Below, piece after piece: positions 26,029 to 34,515 of a stretch of 64,000 bases of DNA. The DNA is from Sphingobacterium corticibacterium (GTDB lineage: Bacteria; Bacteroidota; Bacteroidia; Sphingobacteriales; Sphingobacteriaceae), in assembly GCF_004208525.1 (NCBI RefSeq), contig NZ_SGIT01000006.1, positions 104,612-168,611 of the forward strand, in the 5' to 3' direction. The notes under the pieces are model-generated. The model saw only the letters and a program-made list of their open reading frames with translations. It ran no database searches and had not been told where the DNA came from. Each line of letters begins with the position of its first letter. The first letter of the stretch is position 1. The position numbers were made by a program, and so were the translations under genes.

Positions 26029-28416
26029 TTATAGTCCATAGCTTACTTTCAGATGAAAGCTTCTGCCGGGACGTTGTATCCGATAATAGTCATACAAATC
26101 CTTGTCCAATAGATTCCGCACTTCTGCACCTAAATTGATACGCCCTGACGATACTTTATACGTAAAGCCCGCGTTCAGCAGGTGCTGGTCGGGGATGCGG
26201 AGATTCGAATTGATATTCGCTTGTCCGGATAAGCCTAAAAACCCTCCCGGTTCTAGGTCTTTTCGTATCGTTTCCAGATAAAATTCCCGAAGAAAATTAT
26301 AGTTTACAAATACCTTTAAATTATCTTCATGGGCGAAAACGGCATCATAATCGGACTGTATTCCGGCATTGGCGAAGAAATAGGGCGTATTTCGTAAACG
26401 CGCATCGTTTTTCCATTGATCTGTTTCGTGTGTAATACCAAATAGGCGAAGATTCTGCCAGGTGGCATTTCCACTAAGGGTATAATGTGTAGCAAAACGA
26501 TAACGCATATCTAGGTCAAAACCAAAGCCTTTGACGTGCTCTTGATTTTGATATTGCGCATTTGGTGCCTGGATGGGCACTAATAAAATGAGTCCTTTCG
26601 TGCGACGGTAAAACCCATTGGCTTCTACCGTGAAGTTGCCATCAAAAGTCTGTTGATAACCCAAACTCGCATTGAAACTCTTTTCGGGATTTAGCTCAAA
26701 ATTCGGTACAATAAAAATGTTGTTTCCAAATAACTCTTCCCGTTCCGGAAGGCGGTAAGTGTATTCCAGCGAACCTCTAACAAAGGAGCTTGGTGTGATG
26801 CGGTAGCGTAATGCTTCCGCGACGCCCCAATAATTACCGGATTGCTGGCGTTTGTCCGCATCTGTTACACTAGTAGAAAACCAGGTGTTTTGAATACCGG
26901 ATGCACTATAGCGGTAAAACTTAGCCATTAATTGGTTATGAAGTTTTTCGTCCATCCAATATTTGTCGAGCGATAATCCAAATACCTGCTTTTGGTAGGT
27001 TGACGTCAACGAGAGGACGTCGATATCGGTGCCGGCCAGCCGTTGTCCATACGGATCTTCACCGTCCCTATTCGCATCTGTAAACACATAGTTGAAGTCT
27101 AAGCTTGTCGTAGGATTAATTTGATAGCCTATATTCGTGCGTAGTATGACCTGGCGTTCGTGAATTTTCGAGAGGGAGGGTAAGCGGCTTTCCCCCGGAG
27201 TTGTTTTTGGTGTGAATTCACCGTACCAGTCGTATCTCCCCATCAAGGTATCGATACGACGTGTCTGCAAATTGTTATAGGCGGCAAATTGGTCGATCGA
27301 AAGTTTGCCGTCCAATAATTTTTTCTTGTAGCGCAGGCTCGGTACTACAGTTTGTTGTTTTCCTAATACAGCGCCATAAGCGTCGGTCATCAGCGCCGGA
27401 TGTTGCTGTTCCCGTTCCAATGCGAACGCTGTCAGGCTTAAGCGGAGCTCATCCACCCAATTTCGGTTTTGTAGATTTACATATGCTTCGCCATAGTAAC
27501 TCTGGAAAGCGTTGTGGAACAAACGCATATCCCTGTATTCTAGGTTGGCTGTATTGGGATTGCGAACACCTACAAAAGCATCATAATCGTTGTCGGAATG
27601 ATTAAAGAAAAGTTCGGTGCCATAGGACCATTTTTGGTTTTTCGTTTCATGTGTTGCGGTGACGCCAGCCCGATGTGTATTGAAGGATCCTATTTCGTAA
27701 AAAGCGTGCATGTGTGATCCTCTTCTTCTTGCGGTAACAAGGTTGACTGCACCTCCTAGGGCATCTGCTCCTAATGAAACTGGAAGTACACCTTTAAAAA
27801 CTTCTATTCGCTCTAACGCTTCCAACGGTAAACTGGCAATATTATAGCCGTCCCCCATATAGTCTAAAGGAATACCGTCTTTAAAGTACTTAATCGCCTT
27901 GCCTTGAAACCCATTAATCGATATTTCCGGACGGCTGCCTAATCCGCCATTCTGCCGGATGCGTACACCGGTGCTCCTGTTCATTAAATCGGTTAATGTG
28001 GTCGCTCGTGTAGAAACAGCTCTGGTATCCACGACTACCGCTCGAATGGCTTGCTCCCTTACCTGCTGCGTTTCGGATTTACCTACCACCGTGACCTCTT
28101 GCAAGACCTTATCATCTTTAGACAAACGAATCTGTAATGCCAAATTTTCATGCGCTAATTTGACAATAGTATCTTGAAAAGCGGCGTACCCCACCGCAGA
28201 TACCACCAATAAATGTTTACCCGTCGGGATGTTTTTAAGACTAAAATAGCCGTTGGAAAGTGCCGTCGTACCGTAATTTCCTATTTGTACCGTAGCATCT
28301 CCAAGCGGAATTCCATCTTCATTGTGCACATACCCTGTTAACACATCGGTTGTTTGTGCCAACATAAACTTGGACAAAAAAAGCAAAGCCGATAGCATGT
28401 ATATCTTATAGCGCAT
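26029..28416 (-). CDS. TonB-dependent receptor, probable ferric siderophore receptor
   Basis: Outer-membrane receptor of 795 aa. Signal peptide 1-20, CarboxypepD_reg-like domain 22-110 (VLTGYVHNEDGIPLGDATVQ), plug about 115-235 with RQNGGLGSRPEISINGFQG and LGADALGGAVNLVTAR, then a 22-strand barrel ending LKVSYGL with the usual terminal aromatic pattern. Divergent from an esterase-propeller-ABC importer operon and preceded by a TATATTTG promoter and a Fur-like inverted repeat, which together indicate iron control and siderophore uptake. Confidence 0.94.
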   Translation of the reverse strand: MRYKIYMLSALLFLSKFMLAQTTDVLTGYVHNEDGIPLGDATVQIGNYGTTALSNGYFSLKNIPTGKHLLVVSAVGYAAFQDTIVKLAHENLALQIRLSKDDKVLQEVTVVGKSETQQVREQAIRAVVVDTRAVSTRATTLTDLMNRSTGVRIRQNGGLGSRPEISINGFQGKAIKYFKDGIPLDYMGDGYNIASLPLEALERIEVFKGVLPVSLGADALGGAVNLVTARRRGSHMHAFYEIGSFNTHRAGVTATHETKNQKWSYGTELFFNHSDNDYDAFVGVRNPNTANLEYRDMRLFHNAFQSYYGEAYVNLQNRNWVDELRLSLTAFALEREQQHPALMTDAYGAVLGKQQTVVPSLRYKKKLLDGKLSIDQFAAYNNLQTRRIDTLMGRYDWYGEFTPKTTPGESRLPSLSKIHERQVILRTNIGYQINPTTSLDFNYVFTDANRDGEDPYGQRLAGTDIDVLSLTSTYQKQVFGLSLDKYWMDEKLHNQLMAKFYRYSASGIQNTWFSTSVTDADKRQQSGNYWGVAEALRYRITPSSFVRGSLEYTYRLPEREELFGNNIFIVPNFELNPEKSFNASLGYQQTFDGNFTVEANGFYRRTKGLILLVPIQAPNAQYQNQEHVKGFGFDLDMRYRFATHYTLSGNATWQNLRLFGITHETDQWKNDARLRNTPYFFANAGIQSDYDAVFAHEDNLKVFVNYNFLREFYLETIRKDLEPGGFLGLSGQANINSNLRIPDQHLLNAGFTYKVSSGRINLGAEVRNLLDKDLYDYYRIQRPGRSFHLKVSYGL

Positions 28417-28441
28417 GGATTATTCTCTATAATAATTGCTG

Positions 28442-28449
28442 CAAATATA
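28442..28449 (-). promoter_or_regulatory. -7 box TATATTTG of the receptor operon
   Basis: Read on the minus strand this is an exact TAnnTTTG box 25 bp upstream of the receptor start. The Fur-like repeat at 28489 lies about 40 bp further upstream, between the two divergent operons. Confidence 0.6.
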
Positions 28450-28488
28450 AGGTAATTTAGATTAAATTCAGATAATGCTTGTTATTTG

Positions 28489-28505
28489 TTTAGAATCTAT
28501 CTAAA
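28489..28505. promoter_or_regulatory. Fur-like inverted repeat between divergent iron operons
   Basis: TTTAGA-ATCTA-TCTAAA, perfect 6-bp arms with a 5-bp spacer, centred between the receptor and esterase operons. A degenerate second copy (TTTAGATTAAATTCAGATAA) lies at about 28457-28476. The pattern and the iron gene context fit a Fur operator; the regulator has not been shown. Confidence 0.55.
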
Positions 28506-28555
28506 TTAGCGCCAATTTATAGTTTCATTTAGCGCGAGTGTTAAATTTTCTACGC

Positions 28556-29695
28556 ATGTCAAAAAAAACATTTACGGTCGTCGTCCATATTCTGAATAAC
28601 AGCAATAGTTTTGTTGGTGAGCAGTGTTATTTGGCAAGTAATGTACGTAATTGGCAGGTGGATGCGCATCCGGCAGGTGTAATCCCGCCACTTGGTAAAA
28701 AAACAAGTGTGGTACTTGAGGGTTTGGAAGAAAGTGAATTGGAATTCAAAATCACCCGGGGTGGTTGGGATACGTTAAGCAGTACGGCAGACGGCGAACT
28801 TCTTGCTCCCTACCGTATCGATGCTAGTCGCGATACAGAAGTGGAGGTGACCATTGAGGGATGGCGTGATAAATTTCCTTTATCTACAGCTAGTCCGCAG
28901 GTACATGTCATGGCAGATCAGTTTTACTTTCCACATCTGGACACGCATCGTAGGATATGGATTTATTTGCCGGAAGAATATCAATATACCGATAAACAGT
29001 ATCCTGTATTGTATATGCACGATGGGCAGCATCTTTTTGATGAGGCGACATCGGTGGGAAGAATGGGACCGGTCGAGTGGATGGTTGATGAAACTATCGA
29101 CGCCGCTAACCGGCAAGCGATTGTACTTGGTATAGAACACCCCGCAGAAATAGCGGATAGAGCACGTGAATTTTTACTTTTTCCATTCGGGGAGATGACG
29201 GAACCGAAGGGGCATTTATACTTGCGCGATATCGTAGAAGTATTAAAACCCTACGTAGATAAACATTACAGAACATTAGCAGATAAGAAGCATACCGGTA
29301 TGGTGGGGAGTTCGTTTGGCGGTTTGCTGACGCTCTATGCCGGGTTGCTCCATGCAAACGTATTTGGTACCCTTGGCGTATTTTCTCCGTCGATTTGGAC
29401 GGGTAAAAAGGAATTAGAAGGTTTCTTCGCCGAAAAGCTAAAGGAGAACGCTTGCCTACTTTGCGGACAATGCTATTATTTTTATGCCGGGGGCAGGGAA
29501 AAACGTAGAAATGCACCGGAGGGGCAGGGCGATATGCGCGCGGATATGTTGGACTTTATTGATGCTCATAAAAAAGCGATGTGTGTGAAGATCATGATTG
29601 ATATAGATGAAGAAGGGAAACATGGAGCGCTATATTGGCAAAAAGCGTTTACTCGTTTTTATGGACGCTGGCAAAAAGAGATTTCAGGCAATTAA
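28556..29695 (+). CDS. enterochelin-esterase-type alpha/beta hydrolase
   Basis: Cytoplasmic hydrolase of 379 aa without a signal peptide. Residues 1-105 form an early-set/CBM-like beta domain; the rest is the Esterase D/Fes fold (PF00756) with YPVLYMHDGQHLF, nucleophile elbow GSSFGG (Ser about 252), FGVFSPSIW-like acid region and His in EGKHGALYW. Fes and IroE enzymes cut the trilactone of catecholate siderophores to free iron. Divergence from the receptor and linkage to an importer support that role. ATG 28556 is preferred over the GTG at 28538. Confidence 0.88.
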   Translation: MSKKTFTVVVHILNNSNSFVGEQCYLASNVRNWQVDAHPAGVIPPLGKKTSVVLEGLEESELEFKITRGGWDTLSSTADGELLAPYRIDASRDTEVEVTIEGWRDKFPLSTASPQVHVMADQFYFPHLDTHRRIWIYLPEEYQYTDKQYPVLYMHDGQHLFDEATSVGRMGPVEWMVDETIDAANRQAIVLGIEHPAEIADRAREFLLFPFGEMTEPKGHLYLRDIVEVLKPYVDKHYRTLADKKHTGMVGSSFGGLLTLYAGLLHANVFGTLGVFSPSIWTGKKELEGFFAEKLKENACLLCGQCYYFYAGGREKRRNAPEGQGDMRADMLDFIDAHKKAMCVKIMIDIDEEGKHGALYWQKAFTRFYGRWQKEISGN

Positions 29696-29732
29696 CATAT
29701 ATATAATAGGTTACTTAATTACAATAAACTTT

Positions 29733-30773
29733 ATGGTTACGAATAAATCTTTAAGAAAAAGCAACAGATCAAGTCTCTTGTTGCTTGCGGGGTTAGCCGC
29801 TTTACCGGCTTTAGAGGTATCTGCTCAGCAGGTTGAAAAATCTGCACCAGCTGGTCGTGGTGTATATGAGGCTGTGATTAATCAACAGGATGGTTTTTTG
29901 TATGTTACAGGCGCGGGATCCCGGACCAGCCCAGGAGGTGCGTTATATAAAATCGACCGCACAAACCTTTCGATAGTAGACAGCATCAGCTTAGCAGAAA
30001 ATCCGCCTTTTGGAATTGGTATCAACAACAAAACACAGACGGTTTATACCACCAATACCCGAACAAATTCCGTCAGTGCAGTTGATTTGAAATCGGGTAA
30101 ACTGATTGCGACGTTTAATCACGGTGGTGAAAAATCCCATACCCGTGAAGTGCTCGTTGATGAGGATAACAATCTCGTGTATGTAAGTGATGTGGGGGAT
30201 CCCAGCAGTATTTGGGTGATAGATGGCAAGACAAATACGTTTTCGCATCTGATTGAGAATCTCGGTAAAACCTTAACGGGCATGGCTTTCGTCGGAAGTA
30301 AGGATAAGATATACGCGACGATTATGGGTACAAACAGCGTTGCGATAATCAATACAAAGACAAAAAATATAGAGAAAACTTTTCCTTCTGGTGGAGAGGC
30401 GCCTGTAAATATTATTAGTGACGGTAAACGCTTGTTTGTGACCAACCAAAAGTCGGGTACACTGACTGTTTTGGATACAGATGGAAAGCTGTTGAAAACT
30501 ATTGAAACAGGTGCTGGTGCCATTGGTGTAGCGTATGATCCGGTTAAAAATAGAATATACTCTGCAAACCGCCAAACGGGTACAACAACGGTTATTGATG
30601 GGGATTCCTATGCAGTATTAGCTGACTTACAGACAGGTTCTCATCCTAATCACGTGAAAATTGATGCGCAGGGAATAGCCTACGTTATCAATAAAACAAA
30701 AGGTGGAAGACCTGTGGAAGGCCAGCCGGTTGTCGTAGACACCAATGGAGATACGGTGACAAAAATAAATTAA
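29733..30773 (+). CDS. YncE-type seven-bladed beta-propeller, periplasmic
   Basis: Secreted protein of 346 aa from ATG 29733 (signal peptide SLLLLAGLAALPALEVSAQ). Repeats of about 40 residues of the YVTN/YncE kind follow: GFLYVTGAGS, VYTTNTRTNSVSAVDLKSGKLIAT, VYVSDVGDPSSIWVIDGKTN, IYATIMGTNSVAIINTKT, LFVTNQKSGTLTVLDTDGK, IYSANRQTGTTTVIDGD. E. coli YncE is iron-regulated and tied to a TonB receptor, so its place here is consistent. Exact function unresolved; it could bind siderophore or DNA/peptidoglycan. Confidence 0.88.
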   Translation: MVTNKSLRKSNRSSLLLLAGLAALPALEVSAQQVEKSAPAGRGVYEAVINQQDGFLYVTGAGSRTSPGGALYKIDRTNLSIVDSISLAENPPFGIGINNKTQTVYTTNTRTNSVSAVDLKSGKLIATFNHGGEKSHTREVLVDEDNNLVYVSDVGDPSSIWVIDGKTNTFSHLIENLGKTLTGMAFVGSKDKIYATIMGTNSVAIINTKTKNIEKTFPSGGEAPVNIISDGKRLFVTNQKSGTLTVLDTDGKLLKTIETGAGAIGVAYDPVKNRIYSANRQTGTTTVIDGDSYAVLADLQTGSHPNHVKIDAQGIAYVINKTKGGRPVEGQPVVVDTNGDTVTKIN

Positions 30774-30799
30774 TACCTTTGTATCTAAATAGGATTTCT

Positions 30800-30827
30800 G
30801 TAGAGACGCAACATGTTGCGTCTCTAC
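30800..30827. repeat. perfect 28-bp palindrome abutting the permease start codon
   Basis: Two 14-bp arms without spacer: GTAGAGACGCAACA followed by its exact reverse complement TGTTGCGTCTCTAC. It fills the gap between the propeller gene and the first permease; ATG 30828 follows the last base directly, and another in-frame ATG (30813) lies at the centre. It is similar in style to GTAGAGACG-type dispersed palindromes I recall from other genomes (unverified). As RNA it would form a strong hairpin over any ribosome binding site. Confidence 0.9.
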
Positions 30828-31811
30828 ATGTATAAACGAATTAAGTTGGGAACAAACAACCGGACGATAATCTACTATACCGTTTCTGTATGCTCTATCC
30901 TGCTATTAGCATGGATTTCTTTGTTTACAGGGGTTAAGGATATTCGCGTAATAGATTTGTTGGGCGATGAGGATAAGCTTATCGTTTTTTTAATAAGCCG
31001 TATTCCACGTACATTGGCGTTGATATTAGTCGGTGCAGGGCTTAGTATTGCGGGTTTTATCATGCAGCAGCTTTCGCAAAACAGGTTTGTGTCTCCCACC
31101 ACTTCGGGAGCGCTGGAAGCGGCTAAAATGGGAATCCTCTTTGCTTTGGTGTTTTCGCCTGAAGCCTCCTTGATGGTTCGGATGCTTTCTGCTTTGGTTT
31201 TTACGTTTCTATCCGCTCTTCTTTTTATTTGGTTTGTAGAACAGGTCAAAGATAAAAACACGGTCTTTATTCCCTTGGTTGGAATTATGTTCGGTAGTAT
31301 TTTAGCTTCTATTTCGACCTTTTTCGCTTACAAAAATAATATCGTTCAAAATACGCAGGAGTGGTTATTGGGAGATTTTTCGGCTGTTATGCAGGGGCAG
31401 TACGAAGCGATTTATATCATCCTGCCGATGGTGCTGATTAGTTATTTATACGCCGAGCGATTCACCATTGCCGGTATGGGTAAAAGTTTCGCTACAAATT
31501 TGGGACTATCCTATCATACGGTTGTCAATATCGGACTGATGGCTGTATCACTCGTTGTCAGTGCATCTGTGGTAACCGTAGGGGCGATTCCTTTTGTGGG
31601 GCTTATCGTGCCTAATGTGGTGAGTATGCTCATCGGTGACAATCTCCGACGTGCCTTGCCGCTAACGGCTTTTCTGGGTGCGGTGCTTTTATTGATTTGT
31701 GATATTATCGGCCGATTACTGGTTTTCCCGTACGAAATACCCATCGGGATGACGGTTGGTATTGTTGGTGGTATAACCTTCTTTTTACTGATCTTAAAAA
31801 AAAGTAGATGA
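30828..31811 (+). CDS. FecCD-type siderophore ABC permease 1
   Basis: Inner-membrane permease of 327 aa (FecCD, PF01032) with about nine helices. Typical blocks: LISRIPRTLALILVGAGLSIAGFIMQQL, NRFVSPTTSGALEAAKMG, LNLGLSYHTV-like segment, and VGAIPFVGLIVPNVVSMLIGDNLRRALP. Closest in type to the first permease of the YclN/FatD/VctD/CeuB group (judged by pairing and length). The start could also be 30813 inside the palindrome. Its stop overlaps the next start by 4 nt (ATGA). Confidence 0.92.
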   Translation: MYKRIKLGTNNRTIIYYTVSVCSILLLAWISLFTGVKDIRVIDLLGDEDKLIVFLISRIPRTLALILVGAGLSIAGFIMQQLSQNRFVSPTTSGALEAAKMGILFALVFSPEASLMVRMLSALVFTFLSALLFIWFVEQVKDKNTVFIPLVGIMFGSILASISTFFAYKNNIVQNTQEWLLGDFSAVMQGQYEAIYIILPMVLISYLYAERFTIAGMGKSFATNLGLSYHTVVNIGLMAVSLVVSASVVTVGAIPFVGLIVPNVVSMLIGDNLRRALPLTAFLGAVLLLICDIIGRLLVFPYEIPIGMTVGIVGGITFFLLILKKSR

Positions 31812-32761
31812 AGCAGGGGCGCAAGGTTATATGGCTAGTGGCATTGTTAGTGGTATCCATCCTATTGTTTATGATGTATAATACGGGTAATAACCTCGAC
31901 TATGTATTAAGTCGTCGTGGTATCCGGTTGGCAACCATGGCGATTGTGGGGGTGAGCGTGGCTTTTTCTGCGGTTATTTTTCAAACAATTACAAACAATA
32001 GGATATTAACGCCCTCTATCATGGGGTATGAGTCGATCTTCATCCTCTTTCAGACGTTGATCGTATTTTTTTATGGAGATAAGGCGTTTAAGGTTATCTC
32101 ACAGCAGGAAAATTTTTTCTATGCGGTACTCCTAATGCTCGGTTTTTCCGTGTTTATGTATTTTCTGATTTTTGGGAGGCAACAGAAAAACATCTTCTAT
32201 TTATTGTTAATGGGAATGGTGATGGGAACGTTATTCAACACGTTGAGCCAATTTCTCCATGTCGTAATCGATCCGAACGAATTTTCCATTGTACAGAATT
32301 TTATGTTCGTGTCTTTTGCTAAGATGAACGTTAAATTATTAGGAATAGCGGCAATAACGTTGATGGGGACACTTGTTCTAACACTTCGTTATTTAAAGTA
32401 TTTAGATGTGATTGCCCTGGGGAAAGATCATGCGATTAATTTAGGTTTGGACTATAATAAGTTGATCCGGACATTTATGCTTATTATTGCTTTGTTAGTA
32501 TCCGTTTCGACAGCGTTGGTGGGCCCCATTACGTTTTTGGGTATTCTGGTTACCAACTTGACTTACGAGCTATTTAAGACGAACAAACATGCACACACAG
32601 TATGGCTTTGCAGTGCGGTTTCGTGCATATGTTTGATTGCGGGACAGTTTTTTGTGGAACATATTTTAAGCTTTTCCACCACCGTGAGTATTGTTATTAA
32701 CTTTGTTGGGGGGCTGTATTTTATGTATTTAATATGGAGTTCGAGAAAGAAAATAAGTTGA
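31808..32761 (+). CDS. FecCD-type siderophore ABC permease 2
   Basis: Second permease, 317 aa, of the YclO/FatC/VctG/CeuC kind: RRGIRLATMAIVGVSVAFSAVIFQTITNN with the conserved NRILTPSIMGYESIF, KDHAINLGLDYNKLIR, and VGPITFLGILVTNLTYELF. It forms a heterodimer with permease 1. The ATPase reading frame begins 28 nt before its stop, so all three membrane-complex genes are translationally linked. Confidence 0.92.
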   Translation: MKQGRKVIWLVALLVVSILLFMMYNTGNNLDYVLSRRGIRLATMAIVGVSVAFSAVIFQTITNNRILTPSIMGYESIFILFQTLIVFFYGDKAFKVISQQENFFYAVLLMLGFSVFMYFLIFGRQQKNIFYLLLMGMVMGTLFNTLSQFLHVVIDPNEFSIVQNFMFVSFAKMNVKLLGIAAITLMGTLVLTLRYLKYLDVIALGKDHAINLGLDYNKLIRTFMLIIALLVSVSTALVGPITFLGILVTNLTYELFKTNKHAHTVWLCSAVSCICLIAGQFFVEHILSFSTTVSIVINFVGGLYFMYLIWSSRKKIS

Positions 32762-33516
32762 TTTTCCAAGGTCTTGTTAAAGAATATGGAAAGAAACGTG
32801 TCATTGATGGGTTAGATGGTAAGATAGCGGACAGCCGTATTACCTCGCTTATCGGACCGAATGGAGCGGGTAAAAGTACATTGCTTTCTATCCTCAGCCG
32901 TTTACTCAAACAAGATGGGGGAGAGGTTTCTTTTATGGACAGGTCGCTTCCTGATTACAAAAGCAATGAGCTTGCTAAAAAGCTCTCCATTCTAAAGCAA
33001 TCAAACCAAACGGATGTGAAGCTCACTGTCAAGGATCTGGTCGCATTCGGTCGCTTCCCTTATAGTAAAGGAAGAATGACAGATGCAGATTGGCAAAAAG
33101 TACGAGAGGCGATTGTGTTTTCCGATCTCGAAGACTTGACAGATGCTTATATTGATGAGTTGAGTGGAGGACAACGTCAGCGTGCGTTTATTTCGATGAT
33201 TATCGCACAGGATACGGAGTACATATTATTGGATGAGCCGTTAAATAACCTCGACATGAAGCATTCTGTACATGTAATGAAGACACTGCGGAGGCTGGTA
33301 GATGAGTTAGGGAAGACCATTGTGATTGTTATCCATGAAATTAATTTTGCTGCACAATATTCGGATCATATCATTGCGATGAAAGATGGCAAAATACGTT
33401 ATAGTGACGAAGTAAATAATATTATCAGACCCGAAATTCTTAAGGAGATCTTCGGTATTGAATTTGATATTATCGAGAAAAATCAAAAGAAAATTTGTAA
33501 TTATTTTAATCTTTGA
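32734..33516 (+). CDS. siderophore ABC transporter ATPase
   Basis: ATP-binding subunit of 260 aa. Walker A GPNGAGKST near residue 43, Q-loop SILKQSNQTD, signature LSGGQRQRAF, Walker B EYILLDEPLNNLD and H-loop VIHEINFAAQYSD are all intact. It is of the FepC/YclP type and powers the two preceding permeases. It overlaps permease 2 by 28 nt and ends 1 nt before the binding-protein start. Confidence 0.94.
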   Translation: MEFEKENKLIFQGLVKEYGKKRVIDGLDGKIADSRITSLIGPNGAGKSTLLSILSRLLKQDGGEVSFMDRSLPDYKSNELAKKLSILKQSNQTDVKLTVKDLVAFGRFPYSKGRMTDADWQKVREAIVFSDLEDLTDAYIDELSGGQRQRAFISMIIAQDTEYILLDEPLNNLDMKHSVHVMKTLRRLVDELGKTIVIVIHEINFAAQYSDHIIAMKDGKIRYSDEVNNIIRPEILKEIFGIEFDIIEKNQKKICNYFNL

Positions 33517-33517
33517 A

Positions 33518-34465
33518 ATGAACAATATATTTAAATCAACACTCGTTTTCTCATGCTTTTTGTTTTGCTTGATGCAGATGGGCTGTAATTCTAATTCCCA
33601 AAAGGAACAGCTTTCTGGCAATCAGCTGGAGATCGAACATAAACTGGGGCCTACCATGGTTCCCCAAAATCCCTCGCGTATTGTGGTGTTAGATATCGGA
33701 GCGTTGGAGACTTTAAAAGAACTTGGGGTTACACCCATTGGAATTCCAAAGAAGTATATGCCGGAATATTTGGATGACCTTAAGAATAATCCGGATATTG
33801 CGGATGTAGGGTCTGTAATCGAACCCAATTTCGAAGGAATAAACGCATTGTCTCCTGATTTGATTTTAATGTCGACCCGTCAAGAACGTTTCTATGAAGA
33901 ACTGAATGATATTGCTCCGGCTATATTTATCGGAACAGATAATAAAGATTATTTACCGTCTTTCAGACACAATGTCATGCTTTTGGCGAAAATAGTGGAT
34001 AAAGAGAACGTGGCTGAGGAAAAGCTCTATACACTGGAAGAAAAAATCAAGAAAGCACAGAAAGACTTTGAAGTAAATCCTGGCAAGGCACTTTTTTTAA
34101 TTTATAATAATGGTAAATTCAGTGCTTTTGGTGAAGGAAGTCGATTTGGCTTTATACATGATGTGTTACATATCAAACCGGTTATGGAATTGCAGGATGA
34201 GTCTGTGCACGGACAGCGTGTGTCGAATGAGCTTATCGCTGATGCTAATCCGGACTATCTTTTTATCGTGGACCGGAACGCCGCCGTTGTCGGAAAAAAA
34301 GCGAATTTACGTGAAGTGGAGAACTTGCTTATACAGCAAACCGATGCGTTTAAAAACGATAAAATATTTTACCTTGACCCTGAATTGTGGTTTATATCAG
34401 GAGGTGGATTGACTTCTGTTGATTTGATGGTAGACGATATTGTGGAGCGGTTTGCGAAAAAATAA
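33518..34465 (+). CDS. siderophore-binding lipoprotein of the ABC importer
   Basis: Class III periplasmic binding protein (PF01497) of 315 aa from ATG 33518, with signal peptide and lipobox MQMGC. Fold markers are NPSRIVVLDIGALETLKELGV, PDLILMSTRQERFYEEL, NPDYLFIVDRN and the final helix VDLMVDDIVERFAKK. It resembles the YclQ/FatB/VctP/CeuE group that takes catechol or petrobactin-type ferric siderophores (inference from gene set). The start is one nt after the ATPase stop. Confidence 0.92.
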   Translation: MNNIFKSTLVFSCFLFCLMQMGCNSNSQKEQLSGNQLEIEHKLGPTMVPQNPSRIVVLDIGALETLKELGVTPIGIPKKYMPEYLDDLKNNPDIADVGSVIEPNFEGINALSPDLILMSTRQERFYEELNDIAPAIFIGTDNKDYLPSFRHNVMLLAKIVDKENVAEEKLYTLEEKIKKAQKDFEVNPGKALFLIYNNGKFSAFGEGSRFGFIHDVLHIKPVMELQDESVHGQRVSNELIADANPDYLFIVDRNAAVVGKKANLREVENLLIQQTDAFKNDKIFYLDPELWFISGGGLTSVDLMVDDIVERFAKK

Positions 34466-34515
34466 TAAACCAAAACCTATTTATGGTGTTTGAAAATATA
34501 GGTAAACATCATATA

